A DNA stretch of 64,000 bases from Planctomycetales bacterium. Lineage in GTDB: Bacteria; Planctomycetota; Phycisphaerae; SM23-33. The stretch covers positions 40,322 to 104,321 of the forward strand of contig JAUWNJ010000009.1 of assembly GCA_030612725.1 (NCBI GenBank), given 5' to 3'. The translations under genes were made by a program, and so were the position numbers. Positions 48,241-57,557 of the stretch are shown piece after piece; the first letter of the stretch is position 1, and every line of letters begins with the position of its first letter. Under the pieces are notes generated by a model. It made no database searches. It was not told where the DNA came from and saw only the letters and a list, made by a program, of their open reading frames with translations.

Positions 48241-49299
48241 GTCAATATTCGACTTTCCGTAATGAAACTCTATACCCCAACCTTCCCAGCATCCGAACGT
48301 CTTCTTGGGGCATTCTTCCAACGGGAGAATCTTATCCGATTTATCATCGAGGTTGTAGATGTGGAATTTCAATCTCTTTCGCCGAGCCGGCTGGTTGAGG
48401 AAGAAATGCAGTTCGGCCATGTTCAAAGGCCCCTCCTCGCCGAGGTACGCGCCGAGTGCGTAGAAACTGATGTCCATCCATATCCACTGGTTCGACTTCT
48501 CGTCGAATATCTCACAGGTTGAATGACTCCCGCCTGTTTGAATCTGGGTTGTATCGCTGCGGAAGTAAACCTGCCCCATCCCTACTCTGCGAGCGGGAAT
48601 CCCCAGGCAATTGCAGGCGTGAACAAAGATGGCGGCAAAGTTGGAGCAGAATCCTTTGTCCTTTCCGGAAACCATTCGCTCGTACTGCACGAACGGGCGG
48701 GACACTTCCTGCTCGTCCGACGGAAGACCGTCGTGAGGCCAGAGGTCGTCCATCAGGGACTTTATCAGCAACTTCGCCTTCTCGTATCCCGTCTCGACGC
48801 CTTCGACAAGAGGCTTCCATTTCTTCGCGGCGAATTCGAGTTCTTCCGGCGTCGGTTCAGGCCTGCCCCAGTCCTCCACTTCGCCGACGTGGAAATTCAG
48901 TTTGGGTTTGCTGTTCATAATAAGGATGTTCGGGTAGGACATCAGTCCGCCGGCCTTGTAGAACTCGCTGGAGTAGTAGCCGAACTCGAGTGTGTAAGGT
49001 TTCGTTTCAGCCCCGTCGGCGGCGACAGCCTTAACTACAACGTTAACATGCTGGTTGGAGGTTCCGCCCTTTTTGAAGCGCGCCTCGATACCGCCGTCGG
49101 CGGATTTTTCAAACGGCGCGTCATCCATCGAATAGAGGAAATGCGAAAGGCCTTCGATGCTCGATTGCAGGACTATCTTGACGCCGGCGTCATCGCCCGG
49201 CAGTTCTTCAAGGCTTTCGAGCATGATTTCATCCCGCCCGTGATATATCCGCCAGTAATTATCTTTGAACTTTGCTTTGACCTGTCGTGTTGCCATCAC
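48235..49299 (-). CDS. Transglutaminase-like domain protein
   Basis: SGKDKGFCSNFAAIFVHACNCLGIPARRVGMGQ...GGSHSTCEIFDEKSNQWIWMD (Cys/His/Asp triad layout). Confidence 0.85.
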   Translation of the reverse strand: MMATRQVKAKFKDNYWRIYHGRDEIMLESLEELPGDDAGVKIVLQSSIEGLSHFLYSMDDAPFEKSADGGIEARFKKGGTSNQHVNVVVKAVAADGAETKPYTLEFGYYSSEFYKAGGLMSYPNILIMNSKPKLNFHVGEVEDWGRPEPTPEELEFAAKKWKPLVEGVETGYEKAKLLIKSLMDDLWPHDGLPSDEQEVSRPFVQYERMVSGKDKGFCSNFAAIFVHACNCLGIPARRVGMGQVYFRSDTTQIQTGGSHSTCEIFDEKSNQWIWMDISFYALGAYLGEEGPLNMAELHFFLNQPARRKRLKFHIYNLDDKSDKILPLEECPKKTFGCWEGWGIEFHYGKSNIDE

Positions 49300-49413
49300 A
49301 GTCTCCTTTCTTTCGTGTGGGGAAGAATAATACCCCAGGCAATCGGTCTGTCAAGCGCCCGCTTATCAAAAATGTTTTTCCTGGCGGGGTCGATAGCGTA
49401 CAATACCGCGACG

Positions 49414-52400
49414 ATGAAAGTTGACCCAAGATTTTTGGCCTGCGAAGGCCCTGAGATATTTACCGGTAACGAACTGCTCGTTAAGGGCGCTCTTGAAACC
49501 GAAGGCGGCGTGCACCTTCTGGGCGGGTACCCCGGAAGCCCCGTTGCGGGATTCTTCGATTCAATGGCCCTGATAAAGGACCTGCTGAACGAGAAGGGAA
49601 TCCGCGCGGTAATCAACAATAACGAAGCCCTGGCAGCAGCCATGCTCAACGGCTCACAAGTAGCAGGGTGCAGGGGAATGATCGTTATGAAATCCGTCGG
49701 CGTGCACGTCGCCGCCGACGCACTCGCCCTCGGAAACCTGGCCGGTGCCGACCCCGACGGTGGGGCAATCGTTATCTATGGCGACGACCCGTGGTGCGAC
49801 TCGACACAGGTCCCCGCCGACAGCCGATACATCTCAAAACACCTCTACATCCCGACGCTCGAACCGTCCACGCCGCAGGAAGTAAAAGATTTCGTCGGTG
49901 CGGCATTTGAAATATCCGCAGCCTCGGAGTTGTACATGGGGTTCGTGCTGACGAACAACCTCGCCGACGGCGGCGGGTCGGTTATCTGCAAGCCCAACCA
50001 GTATCCCAAACTTACCACGCATCAGCAGGTGTCGCTGGAGACCGAAGCGATTAACCTGGACAAGTACGTCCTTCTGCCTCCGAGAACATGGTGGCAGGAA
50101 GCGAACATGCCCGACCGCCAAGCCAAGGCCATAAGCGAAACCCGCCGGCTTGGAATGAACCGCATCGATTACCCGTCGCAAAGTCGCAAACCCATTGGAT
50201 TTATCTCGGCTGGGCTGGCTCACGCCTATCTGCTCCAGGCGTTGAGCGAGGCGGGGATGCTGGGAGAATTCCCGATCCTGAAACTCGGAATGAGTTATCC
50301 CCTCGATATCGAACTCGTCGAAGAACTGGCCTGTCAGTGCGAGCGAATCGTCATCGTCGAGGAACGGCGAGGATTCATTGAAGAGCAGGTCGGCGAGATT
50401 ATCCTCCGGGCCAGGCAGGCGGGAAAACCGGCGGGGCAAACGGAAGTCTGGGGCAAGAAATTCCCCGGCGGCGTTGAAGGCATCCCCTCGGTGCAAGGCC
50501 TGCACCCGTCTATCATAACCGAGCGCCTCGCCGAACTGTTCAGGCGAATTGAACTCGCCGGTACGAAGATTACCGTTCCACATGCCCTTGAAAATCAGAC
50601 CAAAGCAATCGAAGCGACCACCGGGATGGATGTAGGCAATCTTCATCCCCGCATACCGACTTTCTGTCCGGGATGTCCGCACCGCGATACTTCAGGGCTA
50701 TGCCTGGAAATAAAGAAGCGGTTCACGGACCCGGTTTATATGTCCAAAACCCATGGCTGCAAACCTGTGGACCTGATGTTCCACGGCGACACGGGATGTT
50801 ACACGATGTTGATGTTCCCCCCGACCACGCCGCTGATGCACGATTACTCCGGGATGGGCCTGGGAGCGGGGACCGGAAGCGGGGCAGACCCGTTCATCAC
50901 CAACAAGCAGGTCGTATTCATGGGCGACTCGACCTTCTTCCACTCCGGTCAGATCGCCGTTTCGCAGGCGATTAAACTGGGACAGGACATCACGTTCATC
51001 ATTCTGGACAACCGCACGACCGGAATGACCGGGCACCAGCCGACGCCCGGCGTGGAATACGACATCGTCGGAAACCAAACGCCCGTCCAGGACATCGAGA
51101 AGATCGTCCGCTCAATGGACCTGACCGGCGAATTATCTATCGCTCGCGTGGACCCGGAGCAGCGAGACGAATACGGGCAACTGCTCGAGGAAATGTTCCT
51201 CGCCGACGGCGTGAAGATAATCATCGCCGACAAGGAATGCGGCATCACGCGAATGCGACGAAAACGCCGGTCCGAACGGGCGATTGTACGCCGGGACGGG
51301 TTCCTGGCGACCTGGCAACACATGAACATTAACCAGGAAATCTGCCGCTTCTGCCTGGCGTGCGCAGAAATTACCGGTTGTCCGGGTCTCAAGCACGTCG
51401 AGACTGACTACGGCCCGAAGATGGACACGGATATTACCTGGTGCGTCGATGACGGAGCCTGCGAGCGAATCGGGGCGTGTTCGTCCTTTGAACGAGTTAC
51501 AATCAAACGCAAAGCGATCCCGAGATCGCGCGTGCCCGAACTGGACTTGGACGATATTACCGAACCGCAAAAACGCTCCTTCAGCGGGCTGTGGCGGTGC
51601 TGCCTGGTCGGCGTGGGAGGAATGGGATGCGGCGTCGCCACCACAATCCTCGTCCGCGCCGGACACAAGGAAGGATACCCCGTCGTCTTTTTGGACAAGA
51701 AGGGGCTTGCCATCCGCAACGGCGGAGTCGTCAGCCAGGTCGCTTACAACACCTCCGGGAACCCGACCACCGCGATTATCCCTTACGGACAGGCCGATTT
51801 ATTGATAGGTATCGACATGCTGGAAACAGCGCGGGCAATGGATCCGACAAAACGGACTCGCGCCGTCCAGACGGGACGAACCGTCGTCGTCGTCAACACC
51901 GACAAAACCGCGACAATACCCGGTCTGCTGGGATGGGGTGATTTCGACCCGGACGAACTCGAACGCATTATCCGAAACAATACGCAAAGCGAAGACTTCC
52001 TCGCCCGCAATATCTCCAGCGTCTGCGAAAAATATCTGGGAAGCAGGATTTACGCAAACATTATGATGCTCGGCTTTGCGTTTCAGAAAGGCCTGATCCC
52101 CGTCTCAATGCACTCGATGGCATGGGCGATCAAAGACACCATCCGCGCCGACTTCCGCAAAAATCTCTACGCATTCAACATGGGACGGAAACTTCTCGTC
52201 AAGCCGGACCTGTTCCGAGGAGCACCGAAGCGAACGACGTGGCAAAAGATGCTCGAAGAAAAATGCCGATGCACCATCCGACGATACCGCCAGGGACAGG
52301 TAATCTCCGAAGCCCTGCGGGAACTCTCTGCCCGCGTCATAGAGGACGCCGCTGAACTGAACGAGAACGAGAAGCGGGCAATCGTTGTCCGCCTGTACGA

Positions 52401-54141
52401 CCTGCTCCGCTGGGGCGGGCTTGAATACGCCCGGCGTTACGCACAGGCCGTTACGGAAACCTACAAAAAAGACTCCGCCGATTTCGACTTCGCCGCCACC
52501 CACGCCGTTATCCACAACCTGGCAAATGCCATGCTCATAAAAGACGGTGTATTCATGGCGGAACTATCGACAAGCCACGAAAAATATGCACGCGACCGCG
52601 AAAAATACGACGTCAACACCGCAAACGGAGACAAAATCTCCTATCGCCACCTCTGGCACTGGAAGATGAAATTCGGGCCTTGGAAATGGAACGCCAGTAT
52701 GGCAGTCTATGGCTGGATGCTCCAGGTCCTCAAACGAAGCCAATGGTTACGAAAAATCATCCCGGGATGGCACAAGCACGAACACGAATACCTCCGGCAG
52801 TACGAAGCCGCTGTGGCCGAGTTCGCCTATTCGACGAACGAGGAATATCAACAGCAACTCGCCAGGCTCACCTCTGCTCAGTGCATGGACTGCCTGAACC
52901 CCCGCTGCGCCGAGGCTGGGCTTATGGGGACAGGCTGCCCGCTGGAAAGCGATGTCCCGCAGTGGGTGCAACTCGCCCGCGAAGGAAAGTGGAAAGAGGC
53001 TGCCGAAAAACTATCCGAGACCAATAATTTCCCGGAATTCACCTCGCGGATATGCCCGGCCTTCTGCGAAAGCGCGTGTAAGCAGAAATTCAGCGGATTT
53101 CCCGTCGGTATCAAGGATATCGAGCGGCAGATTATCGACCGCGCCCTGGCTGAAGGATGGGTAACACCGTCTCCCGCTTCGGAAAAAACGGGAAAAACCG
53201 TGGCCGTCGTCGGTTCAGGACCAACCGGCCTGGCCGCTGCACAGCAACTCGCGCGAGCGGGACATGACGTAACCGTCTTCGAGGCTGAAGATGCACCGGG
53301 CGGACTGTTGCGATATGGTATCCCGCAATGGCGACTTGGGGCAGAACTCATTGATCGGCGCGTCGAGCAACTCGCCGCAGAGGGCGTCAAGTTCCGCACG
53401 TCCACTCAAGTCGGCAAAGACATCACAGCCAACGAGTTACACGAGCAATTCGACGCGGTCCTGCTGGCTCTCGGCGCTTCGGCGCCCAAGGACCTGAAAA
53501 TCCCCGGCAGGGAGATTCGAGGCGTCCGGTTCGGAATCGACTTCCTTCGCGACGGCGAAAGCGCAAGCGTTCAGGACAAAGTTGTCGCTGTCATCGGCGG
53601 CGGGCTGACAGGCGAGGATTGCGTCGAAGCCGCAATCGCCCAAGGCGCAAAAAAGGTGCACCAATTCGAGATATTACAGGAAGGTAGCGCGGGCAGTAAC
53701 ACGGGCGTCTCGCCCGTGAAAGACGATCATGGCCGAGACGGCCATGCTACGAAAGTTCATCGTCAATGGTGCGTCGCAACTAAATCTTTCAGCGGAGACG
53801 GAAATCTCACCTCGTTGCAAGCCGTTCGGGTTGCGTGGAAACCTTCGACCAAGGGGCCTGTGATGGAGGCCGTTCCGGGCAGCGAATTTTCTCTGGATGT
53901 GGATGTCGTCCTGCTGGCGATGGGCTTTGACGCCGTACTACCGAAACCCATTGCCGAGCAGTTGAGCCTGGCTAGAGGCGAAACCGGCGGCATTACCACG
54001 AAGTCCTGCGCCACGAACGTTCCGGGCGTATTTGCAGCCGGTGATTTGGTTACAGGCGCATCCTACGTCGCTGACGCGATCGCCGCCGGTCGAAACGCAG
54101 CCGAAAAAATTGACGAATACCTGACGAAAAAAAATGCGTGA
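49414..54141 (+). CDS. Fusion: indolepyruvate:ferredoxin oxidoreductase alpha/beta-like plus GltD-like FAD/NAD(P) oxidoreductase
   Basis: Start set at 49414. IorA-like ACEGPEIFTGNELLVKGALETEGGVHLLGGYPGSP, Fe-S cluster CRFCLACAEITGC, gamma-domain GVGGMGCGVATTILVRAG, GltD-like CMDCLNPRC...GCPLESDVPQW, VVGSGPTGLAAAQQLARAGHDVTVFE, LLAMGFDA. Confidence 0.88.
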   Translation: MKVDPRFLACEGPEIFTGNELLVKGALETEGGVHLLGGYPGSPVAGFFDSMALIKDLLNEKGIRAVINNNEALAAAMLNGSQVAGCRGMIVMKSVGVHVAADALALGNLAGADPDGGAIVIYGDDPWCDSTQVPADSRYISKHLYIPTLEPSTPQEVKDFVGAAFEISAASELYMGFVLTNNLADGGGSVICKPNQYPKLTTHQQVSLETEAINLDKYVLLPPRTWWQEANMPDRQAKAISETRRLGMNRIDYPSQSRKPIGFISAGLAHAYLLQALSEAGMLGEFPILKLGMSYPLDIELVEELACQCERIVIVEERRGFIEEQVGEIILRARQAGKPAGQTEVWGKKFPGGVEGIPSVQGLHPSIITERLAELFRRIELAGTKITVPHALENQTKAIEATTGMDVGNLHPRIPTFCPGCPHRDTSGLCLEIKKRFTDPVYMSKTHGCKPVDLMFHGDTGCYTMLMFPPTTPLMHDYSGMGLGAGTGSGADPFITNKQVVFMGDSTFFHSGQIAVSQAIKLGQDITFIILDNRTTGMTGHQPTPGVEYDIVGNQTPVQDIEKIVRSMDLTGELSIARVDPEQRDEYGQLLEEMFLADGVKIIIADKECGITRMRRKRRSERAIVRRDGFLATWQHMNINQEICRFCLACAEITGCPGLKHVETDYGPKMDTDITWCVDDGACERIGACSSFERVTIKRKAIPRSRVPELDLDDITEPQKRSFSGLWRCCLVGVGGMGCGVATTILVRAGHKEGYPVVFLDKKGLAIRNGGVVSQVAYNTSGNPTTAIIPYGQADLLIGIDMLETARAMDPTKRTRAVQTGRTVVVVNTDKTATIPGLLGWGDFDPDELERIIRNNTQSEDFLARNISSVCEKYLGSRIYANIMMLGFAFQKGLIPVSMHSMAWAIKDTIRADFRKNLYAFNMGRKLLVKPDLFRGAPKRTTWQKMLEEKCRCTIRRYRQGQVISEALRELSARVIEDAAELNENEKRAIVVRLYDLLRWGGLEYARRYAQAVTETYKKDSADFDFAATHAVIHNLANAMLIKDGVFMAELSTSHEKYARDREKYDVNTANGDKISYRHLWHWKMKFGPWKWNASMAVYGWMLQVLKRSQWLRKIIPGWHKHEHEYLRQYEAAVAEFAYSTNEEYQQQLARLTSAQCMDCLNPRCAEAGLMGTGCPLESDVPQWVQLAREGKWKEAAEKLSETNNFPEFTSRICPAFCESACKQKFSGFPVGIKDIERQIIDRALAEGWVTPSPASEKTGKTVAVVGSGPTGLAAAQQLARAGHDVTVFEAEDAPGGLLRYGIPQWRLGAELIDRRVEQLAAEGVKFRTSTQVGKDITANELHEQFDAVLLALGASAPKDLKIPGREIRGVRFGIDFLRDGESASVQDKVVAVIGGGLTGEDCVEAAIAQGAKKVHQFEILQEGSAGSNTGVSPVKDDHGRDGHATKVHRQWCVATKSFSGDGNLTSLQAVRVAWKPSTKGPVMEAVPGSEFSLDVDVVLLAMGFDAVLPKPIAEQLSLARGETGGITTKSCATNVPGVFAAGDLVTGASYVADAIAAGRNAAEKIDEYLTKKNA
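53684..53750. repeat. Family C palindromic element, in-frame inside CDS
   Basis: GTAGCGCGGGCAGTAACACGGGCGTCTCGCCCGTGAAAGACGATCATGGCCGAGACGGCCATGCTAC, encodes SAGSNTGVSPVKDDHGRDGHAT. Confidence 0.9.
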
Positions 54142-54195
54142 AGAAATTCTGCGTGAGGTAATCCATGCTACCTGGCACGACAAGGCAACTGGACT

Positions 54196-54395
54196 TAGGC
54201 CCGAAGGGCCGATCAGATGTTAGCCGGGGGCGTAAGCCCCCGGATAGATTGGAGTTAGAAGCCCAGCCCCGGAGGGGCGAAAGAAAATATCACGCCTCGG
54301 ATGAGTTCTGTCGCCCCGTTGGGGCTTTGGGTAACGCCGAACACTTCTCCGGACCCTCACGGGCCCGGCTAACCTCTAATCGGCCCTTCGGGCCT
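54196..54395. repeat. 200-bp multi-hairpin element with ~32-bp terminal inverted repeats
   Basis: AGGCCCGAAGGGCCGATCAGATGTTAGCCGGG / CCCGGCTAACCTCTAATCGGCCCTTCGGGCCT (2 mismatches); internal CCGGGGGCGTAAGCCCCCGG, AGCCCCGGAGGGGCG, TCGCCCCGTTGGGGCT. Confidence 0.9.
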
Positions 54396-54486
54396 GAACT
54401 GCGAACAGTCGAAACAGATGACGGAGTGGCAAAGATTGCTTCAGTCATCCAGGGCGAACAACGCGAACACAAAGCGGGAGGTTGAT

Positions 54487-55020
54487 ATGCTGCAAAGGAA
54501 GAAAACCGGCGTTTTATCTGTCCTGCTGCTCTGCCTGGCCGCCACTCTCGGCGGGTGCTCTTTTCCCTACAAGGCGACTTCGTATTACCAAGGTTACGCA
54601 AACGTAATAAACGACCTGGACAAGGGATGGTGCACGATGACATTAATGCCGGACATCAATGCAACAACCTTCAAAATACAGATTTCAACTATTGTTATCC
54701 CAACATACTTCATGCATCCTACAAAGTACCTTCAGTTCACCGTTCCAAACAACGAACTTACGCCTGGAAAGAGTTTGAATCTAAAGAACCTGAAAGCGTG
54801 TTCCGTCGGCATTGGATACGACAGGGATGCCGGTAGAATAACCCAAGGGAAAGTTATTGTTGAATCCACAGGACAGACAAGCGTTGTGCTGACAATTGAA
54901 TCGTCTGAATTTGATCGGCGTTTCCAGGGCACCCACAGATTTCGGCGAAGGTCTCCAAGCAAAGACGCGATGAACATAACGGGGCTGGTAACAGATGCAG
55001 AAGAAATCCAAAATCGATAA
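54487..55020 (+). CDS. Lipoprotein of unknown function
   Basis: LLLCLAATLGGCSFPYK lipobox; start at 54487. Confidence 0.65.
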   Translation: MLQRKKTGVLSVLLLCLAATLGGCSFPYKATSYYQGYANVINDLDKGWCTMTLMPDINATTFKIQISTIVIPTYFMHPTKYLQFTVPNNELTPGKSLNLKNLKACSVGIGYDRDAGRITQGKVIVESTGQTSVVLTIESSEFDRRFQGTHRFRRRSPSKDAMNITGLVTDAEEIQNR

Positions 55021-55657
55021 AAAGAAACGCACAGCCATGATTACGGCTTCGCTTAAGAAAATCCATCCAGACGCGAAAACCGCGCTGCATCATCGAAACC
55101 CGCTGCAACTGCTCGTCGCGACGATTCTCTCGGCCCAATGCACCGACGTGCGGGTCAATATCGTTACGAAAGACCTGTTCAAAAAATATAAATCGGCAAC
55201 CGTTTACGCCAAGGCTTCACAGGAAGTATTCGAGCAGGAAATCCGCACCACCGGATTCTATCGCAATAAGGCCAAGAACATCATCGCAACAGCCAAAAAA
55301 CTCATCGACGACTTCGGCGGCAAGGTTCCCGATAACATGGACGACTTAATCTCTCTGCCGGGGGTCGCCCGCAAGACAGCCAACGTCGTCCTCGGCGACG
55401 CATTCGGGAAAAATGAAGGCATCGCCGTCGATACGCACGTCAGGCGTCTGGCTGGGCGGCTTGGGCTTTCAAAGCACGAAGACCCGGTAAAGATCGAAAA
55501 AGACCTGATGGAATTAGTCCCCCGGAAAAACTGGGCTATCTTTTCGCATTTGCTAATCTTCCATGGCAGAAGGGTCTGCACCGCACGAAAGCCCCGTTGC
55601 GACGAATGTGGAATCAGTAAATTATGCCAGAAGAAGGGCGTAGGGCGTAGGGCGTAG
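54995..55657 (+). CDS. nth: Endonuclease III
   Basis: LQLLVATILSAQCTDVRVN, LPGVARKTANVVLGDAFG, AVDTHVRRLAGRLGL, C-x6-C-x2-C-x5-C Fe-S loop. Confidence 0.96.
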   Translation: MQKKSKIDKKKRTAMITASLKKIHPDAKTALHHRNPLQLLVATILSAQCTDVRVNIVTKDLFKKYKSATVYAKASQEVFEQEIRTTGFYRNKAKNIIATAKKLIDDFGGKVPDNMDDLISLPGVARKTANVVLGDAFGKNEGIAVDTHVRRLAGRLGLSKHEDPVKIEKDLMELVPRKNWAIFSHLLIFHGRRVCTARKPRCDECGISKLCQKKGVGRRA

Positions 55658-55712
55658 GGGAAAAACACTGGGTTTGTTGCCCTATTCCCTACACCCTACG
55701 CCCTATGCCCTT
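55636..55712. terminator. Bidirectional hairpin of GGGCGTA repeats between convergent genes
   Basis: GGGCGTAGGGCGTAGGGCGTAGGG ... CCCTACACCCTACGCCCTATGCCCTTTTT; terminator role inferred. Confidence 0.55.
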
Positions 55713-55713
55713 T

Positions 55714-57468
55714 TTATTCCCACATTCTCGCCACCGCCGGGAGGAAGTAATCGGCGACGGTTCGCTTCCAGGTGATTTTTTGTCCCAGGGCTGAACCGCT
55801 TTGAAGCAATTCGGCAATATCGTCGTCGTTTTTCGGCAGTCTGTCAGTCAGTCTGCGTGCGAGGCGTTTTGCCTCGGCTGTTTCGACGGCATCACGTTGA
55901 GCCATGTCTATTCGCATAGCATCGGCGAACGTTGAAGCGGCGGGTACACGAATGAAATCGCCCAGAAGGATATTCGCAGGCATATCCCCGCCGGTGCACC
56001 GCTTCAGCAGCCCGACGCACCCGCAGACATTCGAGACTACGCATATCGCCCCCGCCCCCAGCGGCTCCAACTGGCTTATCCCGAACGGTTCATACACGCT
56101 CAACCCGAATTCGACGTCCGTACCCATACGGACATCGGCTAATGTCATTTCGTCGGGCATACGTTGCCCGCATCGGCTTGACTCCCACCCGAACTGGTTC
56201 ACCAGCACGACCCGAGCGGCTTGGTGATGCTGATTAAAATCCTCGAACAGATCCCCCACAACCTCTTCACCGTTACACATATCCGGATACCCGTGTCGGT
56301 GGCGTACAGGCCAGCCGTAATCGTTTTCCATTCGCAGTATGTCATTTTCCCGTCGTCGCCCTGCCAGCGTGCCGAGCATGAAAAACACTGCCGATCGTCC
56401 CTGTCCGGCGAGTTGTTCATCGAGTTCGTGCAGGATTCGCAGGTTGCGCCAGATACCCTTGCTCAACACCGGACGGGCAACGTGGGTGAAGATGTAATCG
56501 GGCTTGAAGTCGAGAAGGTTTCCGGCGTACTGCATCATCCGCTTTCGAGATTCCTGTCTTTGGGCCAATGTCGGCACAGCAGAGGGAATACCGTTATAAA
56601 CCATTTCCACGGGCACATTTTCGCAGCCAGGCTGGAGGAACCGCATCTCCTGCCCGACGAAATCGCCGACGGCGAATATCGCGTCGCAATGGCGGGCAGC
56701 CTTTATCAGCGGATGCTTGAAATTGTCGCGGACCTCAGGGAAGAAATCCTCAAACCCCTTGTCGGTCTTTTCGGCAGAGGCAAGGAGGTTGTAGAACATC
56801 AAGTCGTGGGCAGGGTGCGTCTCGACGATCCGGCGGACCGAAGCGACCTCGTGGGCGTAAAAAACAGTCCGCACGTCCGCACGCTCATCCATTATCGCCC
56901 TCAATACCGTCGGCATACCCATGTACTCGTGCGAAAAAAGAACCACCGGTAACACGGGCGAGACATCCGTGCTACGTGCGCCGATGATGCGCATCGCCTC
57001 CCACGCAGGTTCAGCCAGGCGGACGTACTGCTCAAATTCCCAGATGTGCTCGAACTTGTCGGACGGAACGTCGAATCTCCCGAACAACTCGGCTTTGAAG
57101 CGATTCAACCGGCCCCGATTACAATTGAATACGTCCACGAGGAGGACTTCGACCTTGGCCGGCGCGGTTGAATCGCCGTCGGACACCTGGCGAGTCCCGT
57201 AAATAATCCCCACCTCGTATGCCTGCTCGACGGGCCTGAATTTCTCTGCCCATCCACCCGTATCTATCCCGTCGATGCTGCTGTAGAGAACCTCGCCGTC
57301 GGGGCCGAACCTTTCAGCCCCCGTCTGATCGGTCGTAAATACCGGTCCAATCAGGACAGTCCGCTCGAAGACCCGCTGGTAATCGTCCGACGTTACCAGC
57401 CCGGCTACGACCGCGCCGATCCCGCCCATCTTCTCGACGGCTTCATGTGTTACGTGAATCGCTACCAC
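55714..57468 (-). CDS. Glycogen/starch-synthase-like glycosyltransferase
   Basis: HVTHEAVEKMGGIGAVVAGL, VVLFSHEYMG, IFTHVARPVLSKGIWRNLRIL, GLSVYEPFGISQLEPLGAGAICVVSNVCG. Confidence 0.85.
   Translation of the reverse strand: MVAIHVTHEAVEKMGGIGAVVAGLVTSDDYQRVFERTVLIGPVFTTDQTGAERFGPDGEVLYSSIDGIDTGGWAEKFRPVEQAYEVGIIYGTRQVSDGDSTAPAKVEVLLVDVFNCNRGRLNRFKAELFGRFDVPSDKFEHIWEFEQYVRLAEPAWEAMRIIGARSTDVSPVLPVVLFSHEYMGMPTVLRAIMDERADVRTVFYAHEVASVRRIVETHPAHDLMFYNLLASAEKTDKGFEDFFPEVRDNFKHPLIKAARHCDAIFAVGDFVGQEMRFLQPGCENVPVEMVYNGIPSAVPTLAQRQESRKRMMQYAGNLLDFKPDYIFTHVARPVLSKGIWRNLRILHELDEQLAGQGRSAVFFMLGTLAGRRRENDILRMENDYGWPVRHRHGYPDMCNGEEVVGDLFEDFNQHHQAARVVLVNQFGWESSRCGQRMPDEMTLADVRMGTDVEFGLSVYEPFGISQLEPLGAGAICVVSNVCGCVGLLKRCTGGDMPANILLGDFIRVPAASTFADAMRIDMAQRDAVETAEAKRLARRLTDRLPKNDDDIAELLQSGSALGQKITWKRTVADYFLPAVARMWE
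56949..56975. repeat. Short family C palindrome, in-frame inside glycosyltransferase CDS
   Basis: GTAACACGGGCGAGACATCCGTGCTAC; encodes RSTDVSPVL on the minus strand. Confidence 0.75.
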
Positions 57469-57557
57469 ACCGGCTCCTCTTGGTAAATTGACAATTGGCG
57501 ATTAACCATTGATAATCTTACTTATTGTAACTTTATCGGTCCGGCAGAATATAGAAA

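Noticed and set aside
48523-49413. N-terminal ~297 aa extension of the giant oxidoreductase ORF
   Set aside because: It is antisense to the transglutaminase gene; the conserved IorA-like sequence begins at the ATG at 49414.
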